From Actinomycetota bacterium (GTDB lineage Bacteria > Actinomycetota > Actinomycetes > Streptosporangiales > Streptosporangiaceae): a stretch of 5,500 bases of DNA. Position 1 is the first letter of the stretch; each line of letters begins with the position of its first letter. The translations under genes were made by a program, and so were the position numbers. The notes beneath the pieces were generated by a model that was given only the letters and a program-made list of their open reading frames with translations, ran no database searches and was not told where the DNA came from. The stretch covers positions 22,372 to 27,871 of the forward strand of contig PMST01000461.1 in the NCBI GenBank assembly GCA_003168295.1, in the 5' to 3' direction. Positions 1-4,918 of the stretch are shown here, piece by piece.

Positions 1-449
1 ATCTGCGAGGTGGCCGAGCCCATCACCGCGACGAACGAGGCGGTGTTCACGATGGCGCCCCGGCCCTGCGGCCGCATGTAGCCGATCGCTTCCTTGCAGC
101 ACAGGTAGACCGAGGTCAGGTTGACCTCCTGGACCCGCCGCCAGGCCTCCAGCGAGGTGTCAAGGATGGAGTCGTCCTCGGGCGGTGAGATGCCGGCGTT
201 ATTGAACGCGACGTCGACCGAGCCGTAGGTCTCGTGTGCCACGGCGAACACCGTCGCTACGTCATCCGGAACGGTCACGTCCGCGTGCACAAACAGACCG
301 CTCGTCTCGGCCGCGACCTTTTCCCCGGCGTCGTCGTCGATGTCGACGGCCACCACGTGAGCGCCATCCGCCGCGAACCGCCGCGCCGCGGCCAGCCCGA
401 TGCCGCTGCCCGCGCCCGTGATGACGACCGTCCTGCCATCGAACCTCAT
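1..449 (-). CDS. Short-chain dehydrogenase/reductase (classical SDR), 3' end cut by window edge
   Basis: Cytoplasmic NAD(P)-dependent oxidoreductase; 149 complete codons are visible of a usual ~250. Seen: the Rossmann glycine motif TGAGSGIG at residues 11-18; an acidic residue after the second strand (VAVDID, Asp36), which in this family favours NAD(H) over NADP(H); NNAG at 83-86; the structural Asn in VNLTS at 110; and IVNTASF with the catalytic Ser at 138. The YxxxK dyad should fall just beyond position 1. The ATG at 449 is chosen because GGAAGAG (457-463) sits 7 nt upstream and the start is only 4 nt after the aldehyde dehydrogenase stop, so the two are probably co-translated. Substrate is not readable from this fragment. 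In context it may oxidise the alcohol group of a gamma-glutamylated amino alcohol to the aldehyde used by the next enzyme (inference). Generic databases may call it a 3-oxoacyl-ACP reductase, a poor fit to this operon. Confidence 0.93.
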   Translation of the reverse strand, partial: MRFDGRTVVITGAGSGIGLAAARRFAADGAHVVAVDIDDDAGEKVAAETSGLFVHADVTVPDDVATVFAVAHETYGSVDVAFNNAGISPPEDDSILDTSLEAWRRVQEVNLTSVYLCCKEAIGYMRPQGRGAIVNTASFVAVMGSATSQ

Positions 450-453
450 ATGT

Positions 454-1818
454 TCACTCTTCCGTGGAGATAAAGACGTTCTTGGTCTCGGTGAACGCGT
501 CCGGGGCATCAGGACCGAGCTCGCGGCCCAGGCCGGACTGCTTGAACCCGCCGAACGGCGTCCAGTAGCGCACCGAAGAGTGCGAGTTCACCGACAGGTT
601 GCCGCTTTCCACCGCGCGGGCCACCCGGATCGCGCGGCCCACGTCGCGGGTCCAGATCGATCCGGACAGGCCGTAGGGCGTGTCGTTGGCGATGGCCACG
701 GCGTCTGCCTCGTCGGTAAACGGCGTCACGGTCACCACCGGGCCGAACACCTCCTCGAGGTAGGCCGGGTCGTCGGCGCGCACCGGGGCCAGCACGGTCG
801 GCGGGTACCAGAACCCAGGCCCGGACGGCGCCTGGCCGCGGAACGCCACCGGCGCCCCGGAAGGCACGTAGGACGCGACATGCGCCCGGTGCGCGGCCGA
901 GATCAGCGGGCCCATCTCGGTCTGCGCCGAGGCGGGGTCGCCGACCGCGACCCCCTGCACCGCGGGCTCGAGCAGCTCCATGAACTTGTCCATGACACTG
1001 GCCTGCACCAGGATCCGGGACCGGGCACAGCAGTCCTGCCCGGCGTTGTCGAACACCGCGTACGGCGCGGTCGCCGCGGCCCGCTCCAGGTCGGCGTCGG
1101 CGAACACGATGTTCGCGCTCTTGCCGCCGAGCTCCAGGGTGAGCCGCTTGATCTGGCGCGCGCAGCCAGCCATGATCTGCTGGCCCACCTCGGTCGACCC
1201 GGTGAACACGATCTTGCGCACGGCCGGGTGGTCGACCAGCCGCTGCCCGACCACGCTGCCCTTGCCCGGCAGCACCTGGAACACCCCCTCCGGCAGGCCG
1301 GCGTCCAGTGCGAGCTCGCCGATCCGCATCGCGGTCAGCGGGGTCGCCTCGGCGGGCTTGGCCACGACGGCACAGCCCGCGGCCAGCGCGGGCGCCATGC
1401 CCCAGGACAGGATCGGCATCGGGAAGTTCCACGGCACGATCAGGCCGACCACGCCGACCGGCTCGCGGAAGGTGACGTTCAGCCCGCCGGGCACCGGGAT
1501 CTGCTCACCGGTCAGCCTTTCCGGCGCCGCCGAGTAGTACAGCAGCACGTCGCGGACGTGCCCGGCCTCCCAGCGCGCCTGCCCGATGGGATGGCCGGAC
1601 CCCGCGACCTCCAGGTCGGCCAGCTCATCGATGTGGTGCTCTACGACTGCGGCAAAGGAACGGAGCAGCCGGGCGCGGTCCCCGGGCGCGACCTCGCGCC
1701 AGGTCGCCTGGGCCGCGGCGGCCGCCGCGATCGCGTCGTCGGCCTGCTCCGCCGAAACCTGGGTCACCGTGGTGACCGGCTCCTCGGTGGCGGGATTGAG
1801 CACGGTAAAGACAGACAT
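454..1818 (-). CDS. NAD-dependent aldehyde dehydrogenase (AldC-like)
   Basis: Oxidises an aldehyde to the carboxylic acid with NAD+, in the cytoplasm. The product is 454 aa, shorter than the usual 475-500. Seen: PWNFP with the oxyanion Asn at 130; the cofactor Lys in KPAEATPLTA at 154; FTGSTEVG at 205-212; the general-base Glu in LELGG at 229; the catalytic Cys in GQDCCARSR at 263, followed by a second Cys at 264; the NAD-ribose Glu in EEVFGP at 356; and the C-terminal FGGFKQSGLGRE at 422-433. The ATG at 1818 is preferred over an in-frame extension to 1992, because MSVFTVLNPATEEP is the normal family N-terminus and AAGGGGG (1830-1836) precedes it by 11 nt. The gene starts 16 nt after the GS-like gene and ends 4 nt before the SDR. 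Length and place match what I remember of M. tuberculosis AldC (Rv2858c). The likely role is oxidation of a gamma-glutamyl-amino-aldehyde, analogous to PuuC; the exact substrate is inference. Confidence 0.96.
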   Translation of the reverse strand: MSVFTVLNPATEEPVTTVTQVSAEQADDAIAAAAAAQATWREVAPGDRARLLRSFAAVVEHHIDELADLEVAGSGHPIGQARWEAGHVRDVLLYYSAAPERLTGEQIPVPGGLNVTFREPVGVVGLIVPWNFPMPILSWGMAPALAAGCAVVAKPAEATPLTAMRIGELALDAGLPEGVFQVLPGKGSVVGQRLVDHPAVRKIVFTGSTEVGQQIMAGCARQIKRLTLELGGKSANIVFADADLERAAATAPYAVFDNAGQDCCARSRILVQASVMDKFMELLEPAVQGVAVGDPASAQTEMGPLISAAHRAHVASYVPSGAPVAFRGQAPSGPGFWYPPTVLAPVRADDPAYLEEVFGPVVTVTPFTDEADAVAIANDTPYGLSGSIWTRDVGRAIRVARAVESGNLSVNSHSSVRYWTPFGGFKQSGLGRELGPDAPDAFTETKNVFISTEE

Positions 1819-1829
1819 GAGCGGCGCGA

Positions 1830-1836
1830 CCCCCTT
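1830..1836 (-). promoter_or_regulatory. Shine-Dalgarno of the aldehyde dehydrogenase gene
   Basis: AAGGGGG on the minus strand overlaps the TAA stop of the GS-like gene (1835-1837) and lies 11 nt from the ATG at 1818. The spacing is rather long, but no better start/site pair is nearby. It supports the 1818 start over the longer in-frame reading. Confidence 0.6.
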
Positions 1837-3226
1837 AGAGGCGCTCGAAGCAGCGCCGCAGCTCCCAGTCGGTGACCGCGGCATCGTAAGCGGCCAGCTC
1901 GACCCGGGCGTAGTTCGCGTAGTGCTCCACCACCTCCGCGCCGAACGACCTGCGGGCCAGCTCGCTCTTGTCCCACAGTTCCAGCGCGTCACGCAGGGTA
2001 TGCGGGACCGTGACCGAGGTGTCGGCGTAGGCGTTGCCGGTCACCGGCGGCTCGAGCGGCAGCTCGCGGTCGATGCCGTCAAGCCCGGCGGCGATCATCG
2101 CGGCGGTGGCCAGGTAGGGGTTCACGTCGCCGCCGGGCGTGCGGTTCTCCACCCGGAGCGAGTGACCGTGCCCGACCAGCCGCAGCGCGCAGGTGCGGTT
2201 GTCCGGGCCCCAGCGGACCGAGGTCGGCGCGAAGCTGCCCGGCACGTAGCGCTTGTAGGAGTTGATGTTCGGCGCGTAGCACAGGGTCAGTTCGCGCAGC
2301 GCGGCCAGCTGACCGGCCAGGAAATGCTCGCCCAGGGGCGACAGGCCGTACTGGCCGTCCCCGGCCATGACCGGGGCGCCATCGGAGGCGCCGCGTACCG
2401 AGAGGTGGATGTGGCAGGAGTTGCCCTCCCGGGTGTTCGGCTTGGCCATGAACGTGATGCTCATGCCCTCCTGGTCCGCGATCTCCTTGGCGCCGGTCTT
2501 GTAGATCGAATGGTTGTCGCAGGTCGCGACGGCCTCGGCGTAGCGGAACGCGATCTCGTGCTGGCCGAGGTTGCACTCGCCCTTGGCCGACTCGACGTAC
2601 AGCCCGGCTCCGGCCATCTCATTGCGGATCCGGCGCAGCAGCGGCTCGATCCGGGCGGTGCCGAGGATCGAGTAGTCCACGTTGTACTGGTTGGCCGGAG
2701 TCAGATCCCGGTACCCGCGCGCCGCCGCCTGCTCGTAGGAGTCCCGGTAGACGACGAACTCGAGCTCGGTCCCGGCCAGCGCCACCAGGCCGCGCTCGGC
2801 CAGCCGCGCGGTCTGGGCGGCCAGGATCTGCCGCGGCGAGGCCACCACCGGAGCGTCGTCCAGCCAGGTCAGATCCGCGATGACCAGGACCGAGCCGGGC
2901 TGCCACGGCAGGCGGCGCAGCGTGGCCATGTCCGGCACGAGTACGAAGTCGCCGTAACCGCGGTCCCAGGACGACATCGCGTACCCGTCCACGGTGTTCA
3001 TCTCCACGTCCACCGCGAGCAGGTAGTTGCATCCCTCGGAGTAGTGCTCGGCCACTTCTTCCAAGAAGAACTCTGCCGACAGGCGCTTGCCCTGCAGCCG
3101 TCCCTGCATGTCAGTGAAGGCGAGCACGACGGTGTCGATAATGCCCTCGCCGACCTCGACCCGGACCTGCTCCAGGGTCAGCATGCCCCGCCGCGCGCCG
3201 CCATCCCGGCTTTCGAACCCGGCCAT
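1835..3226 (-). CDS. glnA4: Glutamine-synthetase-like gamma-glutamylamine synthetase (GlnA4/PuuA type)
   Basis: ATP-dependent ligase of the GS-I fold, 463 aa, predicted to join the glutamate gamma-carboxyl to an amine. Seen: the N-terminal beta-grasp (DTVVLAFTDMQGRLQGKRL, 31-49) and GYGDFVLVPD (90-99); metal glutamates in GTELEF (154, 156); ECNLGQHEI (217-225); TFMAKP then the His of CHIHLSV (258-277); KRYVPG (325-330); DNRTCALR (342-349); LRVENR and NPYLATAAMIAAGLDGI (357-385); and a VTDWELRRCFE tail. True-GS features are altered: DGSS reads DGYA (80-83), the flap Glu of GYEAP is Phe332 (GSFAP), and the NLYDLP adenylylation loop is absent. This is the pattern expected of enzymes using an organic amine instead of ammonia. 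The ATG at 3226 overlaps the permease stop (TGATG); an internal ATG at 3184 would give 449 aa, and neither has a strong ribosome site. The symbol rests on similarity and on recalled M. tuberculosis gene order, so treat it as tentative. Housekeeping glutamine synthetase is unlikely. Confidence 0.95.
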   Translation of the reverse strand: MAGFESRDGGARRGMLTLEQVRVEVGEGIIDTVVLAFTDMQGRLQGKRLSAEFFLEEVAEHYSEGCNYLLAVDVEMNTVDGYAMSSWDRGYGDFVLVPDMATLRRLPWQPGSVLVIADLTWLDDAPVVASPRQILAAQTARLAERGLVALAGTELEFVVYRDSYEQAAARGYRDLTPANQYNVDYSILGTARIEPLLRRIRNEMAGAGLYVESAKGECNLGQHEIAFRYAEAVATCDNHSIYKTGAKEIADQEGMSITFMAKPNTREGNSCHIHLSVRGASDGAPVMAGDGQYGLSPLGEHFLAGQLAALRELTLCYAPNINSYKRYVPGSFAPTSVRWGPDNRTCALRLVGHGHSLRVENRTPGGDVNPYLATAAMIAAGLDGIDRELPLEPPVTGNAYADTSVTVPHTLRDALELWDKSELARRSFGAEVVEHYANYARVELAAYDAAVTDWELRRCFERL

Positions 3227-3228
3227 CA
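3224..3228 (-). promoter_or_regulatory. TGATG stop/start overlap coupling permease and GS-like gene
   Basis: The permease stop TGA (3228-3226) and the GS start ATG (3226-3224) share one base. No convincing Shine-Dalgarno precedes this ATG (the upstream bases read GAGCTGTCGTCCTG), so the GS-like protein is probably made by terminating ribosomes re-initiating. This is the usual meaning of such overlaps; it is inferred, not shown. Confidence 0.7.
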
Positions 3229-4752
3229 GGACGACAGCTCTTGCTCGATCGCGGCCAGTTCCGCCGCCGAGCCCTGGACCTTGGGCCCGGTGAACCAGTT
3301 CTTCGCCGAGACCAGCCAGTAGATGGTGGCGAAGCCGAGCACCACGACCACGGCCACGACCGTGTAGTTGAAGTTGTCCACCGTGATGGGACTGTCGACG
3401 GGCAGCATGAACAAGATGGTGATGAAGACCACCCAGATGACCGCGATGATGCCGATCGGGTAGCTCCACCGGCCCAGGTGCCAGGGCCCGCGGTTGAAGC
3501 TTGCGCCCTGCCGCAGCCGCAGGAACGTGGGCAGCACGTAGGCGATGTACAGGCCGATGACGGCGATCGAGGTGACCGCGGCGTAGGCCGCGCTGTTCCA
3601 CAGGTACGGCAGGCCCAGGATGAGCGCCCCGACGGCCGCCAGCCAGATCGCGTTGGTGGGCGTCCTGGTCCGCTTGTTCACCTTGTGCCACAGGCCCGAG
3701 CCGGGCAGCGCCCCGTCCCGGGAAAACGCGTAGATCATCCGCGAGTTCGCGGTGACCGAAGACATCCCGCAGAACAACTGGGCCCCGATGGCGACAAGCA
3801 GCAGCAGCTTGGCGCCGGTGTCCCCGATCGCGGTGGCGAAGATCTGGGCCGGCGGCACCAGCGCGCCGGTGTAGTCGGCGTAGTGCGCCTTCTGGATCGC
3901 GAACGTGATCCCGATCAGCAGGATCCAGCCGGCGAACAGCGACACCACGATCGACATCACGATGCCGCGGGGGCCGCTGCGCGCGGCGTTGTGGGTTTCC
4001 TCGGTCATGTGCGCCGACGCGTCGTATCCGGTGAACGTGTACTGGGCCAGCAGCAGGCCGAGCAGCAGCACGTAGAACGTGCTGTGCCAGCCGGTGGCGT
4101 TGAACGTCGAGGTGAACACGTAGCTGGCCGACGCATGGTGCGAGGGCACGAACACGAGCACGGCCACGATGAGGAGTACGCCGAGGATGTGCCACCAGAC
4201 GCTCACGTCGTTCAGCATCGAGACCAGCTTGATGCCGAACTGGTTCAGCAGGCCGTGCACGGCCAACACGATCGCGAAGATCAGGATCGTCACCCAGTGC
4301 GCCGTGCTCACGCTCCACTGCAGGTTCAGCAGCGCGTTGATGAAGAACGCGGCGCCGAAGTCGATGCCCGCGGTCACCGCGACCTGGCCGAGGAAGTTGA
4401 ACCACCCGGTGAACCAGGACCAGGCCGGCCCGTTCTTGCGGGCCAGCTTGGCCGACCAGTAGTACAGGCCGCCCGCGGTGGGGAAGCTGGAGCAGACCTC
4501 CGCCATGGCCAGCCCGACCATCAGCGTCATGATCCCGACGATCGGCCAGCCCCAGACGATGATCGCGGGACCGCCGGTATTCATGCCGTACCCGTACAGG
4601 GTCAGGCAGCCGGACAGGATCGAAATGATCGTGAACGACACGGCAAAGTTCGAGAACCCCGACATCCGCCGGCGAAGCTCCTGCGCATAACCAAGCGCGT
4701 GCAGGGTCTCCTCGTCGCTGGACAGCGGCGCGGACTGCTCGTTGACCGCCAC
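3226..4752 (-). CDS. APC-superfamily amino acid/amine permease (ACT family, GABA/choline type)
   Basis: Inner-membrane secondary transporter of 508 aa, predicted to import an amino acid or small amine. About 12 hydrophobic segments can be read, at roughly 33-58, 62-85, 112-142, 151-170, 184-202, 223-242, 262-286, 312-333, 367-384, 388-411, 431-451 and 460-482. Family marks: GFSNFAVSFTIISILSG in helix 1 (unwound substrate-site region), FPTAGGLYYWSA (90-101), FTGYDASAHMTEET (240-253) and FSRDGALPGS (343-352). These resemble the amino acid/choline transporter family (yeast Uga4 and Hnm1, plant BAT1) and their bacterial homologues. The start is GTG at 4752, fixed by GAGGAG (4758-4763) 5 nt upstream; the N-terminus (MAVNEQSAPLSS) is hydrophilic with no signal peptide. 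It is first in the operon, directly after the promoter-like region, and overlaps the GS-like gene. The substrate is probably the amine that the GS-like enzyme glutamylates, but sequence alone cannot name it. Confidence 0.95.
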   Translation of the reverse strand: MAVNEQSAPLSSDEETLHALGYAQELRRRMSGFSNFAVSFTIISILSGCLTLYGYGMNTGGPAIIVWGWPIVGIMTLMVGLAMAEVCSSFPTAGGLYYWSAKLARKNGPAWSWFTGWFNFLGQVAVTAGIDFGAAFFINALLNLQWSVSTAHWVTILIFAIVLAVHGLLNQFGIKLVSMLNDVSVWWHILGVLLIVAVLVFVPSHHASASYVFTSTFNATGWHSTFYVLLLGLLLAQYTFTGYDASAHMTEETHNAARSGPRGIVMSIVVSLFAGWILLIGITFAIQKAHYADYTGALVPPAQIFATAIGDTGAKLLLLVAIGAQLFCGMSSVTANSRMIYAFSRDGALPGSGLWHKVNKRTRTPTNAIWLAAVGALILGLPYLWNSAAYAAVTSIAVIGLYIAYVLPTFLRLRQGASFNRGPWHLGRWSYPIGIIAVIWVVFITILFMLPVDSPITVDNFNYTVVAVVVVLGFATIYWLVSAKNWFTGPKVQGSAAELAAIEQELSS

Positions 4753-4757
4753 AGCGG

Positions 4758-4763
4758 CTCCTC
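4758..4763 (-). promoter_or_regulatory. Strong Shine-Dalgarno deciding the GTG start of the permease
   Basis: GAGGAG on the minus strand, 5 nt before GTG at 4752. It is the best ribosome site in the window. An ATG lies upstream at 4770 (ATGACCTGA), but it opens only a two-codon reading frame, so GTG is the real start. Confidence 0.8.
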
Positions 4764-4803
4764 AGGTCATCAAATAGCTGGAAGTGATCCATTGAATGAA
4801 GGT

Positions 4804-4833
4804 ATTGACCCACTGCGCCAGGGAGTGTGTCAA
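4804..4833 (-). promoter_or_regulatory. Candidate sigma70-type promoter of the permease operon
   Basis: A perfect -35 hexamer TTGACA lies at 4833-4828 (minus strand). With an 18-nt spacer the -10 would be GTCAAT (4809-4804), which keeps only the final AAT of TATAAT. Transcription would begin about 40-50 nt before the permease GTG, leaving a short leader. The -10 match is weak, so the -35 is the firmer half. The position between the regulator stop and the first operon gene is what one expects. Confidence 0.5.
4805..4833. promoter_or_regulatory. Candidate operator: 10-bp inverted repeat overlapping the -35 box
   Basis: On the minus strand TTGACACACT and AGTGGGTCAA flank a 9-nt spacer (CCCTGGCGC). 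The arms pair at 9 of 10 positions and their centres are 19 bp apart, close to two helical turns. The left arm contains the -35 hexamer and the right arm runs into the presumed -10, so a protein bound here would cover the promoter. The FCD-GntR regulator encoded immediately upstream is the obvious candidate binder, but the site does not show the short GT-Nx-AC core that most FadR-type proteins prefer, so the pairing is inference. Confidence 0.5.
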
Positions 4834-4837
4834 GGGG

Positions 4838-4852
4838 GGCGGATGATCCGCC
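4838..4852. promoter_or_regulatory. 15-bp perfect palindrome just upstream of the -35
   Basis: GGCGGAT-G-ATCCGCC: two 7-bp arms that match exactly around a single central base, 4 bp upstream of TTGACA. Read as RNA it could fold into a 5-bp GC stem with a 5-nt loop, but the bases that follow on the minus strand are C-rich with no U-tract, so it is not a good intrinsic terminator for the regulator gene. An operator or activator site is the better reading. Confidence 0.45.
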
Positions 4853-4871
4853 GCCGCGGGTATCACCGGGC

Positions 4872-4899
4872 CGTTACAGGTCCGCTACCAGCTCGTTAC
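4872..4899. repeat. Three direct repeats CG(T/C)TAC with exact 11-bp period
   Basis: On the plus strand CGTTAC starts at 4872, CGCTAC at 4883 and CGTTAC at 4894, with partly shared flanks (C before the first two, CC/CA after). Equal 11-bp spacing puts all three on nearly the same face of the helix. They lie between the regulator stop and the palindrome at 4838-4852, roughly 40-65 bp upstream of the -35, where an activator or cooperative repressor would bind. The repeats are short, so chance is possible. Confidence 0.4.
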
Positions 4900-4918
4900 C
4901 GGCCTGCCGCCTGGGACT

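Larger units (their letters stand above)
1..4833 (-). other. Predicted operon: permease, GS-like ligase, aldehyde dehydrogenase, SDR
   Basis: The four genes share a strand with junctions of -1, +16 and +4 nt and no room for internal terminators. A promoter-like element precedes the first gene. Functions fit one pathway: uptake, gamma-glutamyl capping and two NAD-linked oxidations. The left end of the operon is outside the window. The regulator is probably transcribed separately, because 166 nt with its own promoter-like signals separates it from the permease, though read-through is possible. Confidence 0.8.

Noticed and set aside
400..1875. Long plus-strand open frame opposite the aldehyde dehydrogenase
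   Set aside because: It is the exact antisense register of a gene that avoids TTA/CTA/TCA codons, so it stays open by base composition. Its product is Arg/Gly/His-rich with no family motif.
1819..1992. 58-codon N-terminal extension of the aldehyde dehydrogenase
   Set aside because: It would overlap the 3' end of the GS-like gene. The extension is out-of-frame GS sequence, while ATG 1818 has a ribosome site and the normal family N-terminus.
1586..3322. Long plus-strand open frame opposite the GS-like gene
   Set aside because: Same antisense-register effect. It overlaps a gene with a complete set of GS motifs and has no plausible domain of its own.
1835..4813. A single 992-codon open frame spanning the permease region and the GS-like gene on the minus strand
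   Set aside because: Only the part from 3226 down encodes recognisable protein. The upstream part is a GC-rich out-of-frame reading (Arg/Ala/His-rich) of the permease, whose own frame has clear membrane segments and family motifs. It is not a fusion.
4838..4852. Intrinsic terminator after the regulator gene
   Set aside because: The stem would be only 5 bp and is followed by a C-run and TTGACA instead of a U-tract.
4859..4867. GGT-N3-ACC (GGTATCACC) as a FadR-type operator core
   Set aside because: The six fixed bases are expected often in GC-rich DNA and the flanks are not symmetric. It is possible but not strong enough to list as a site.
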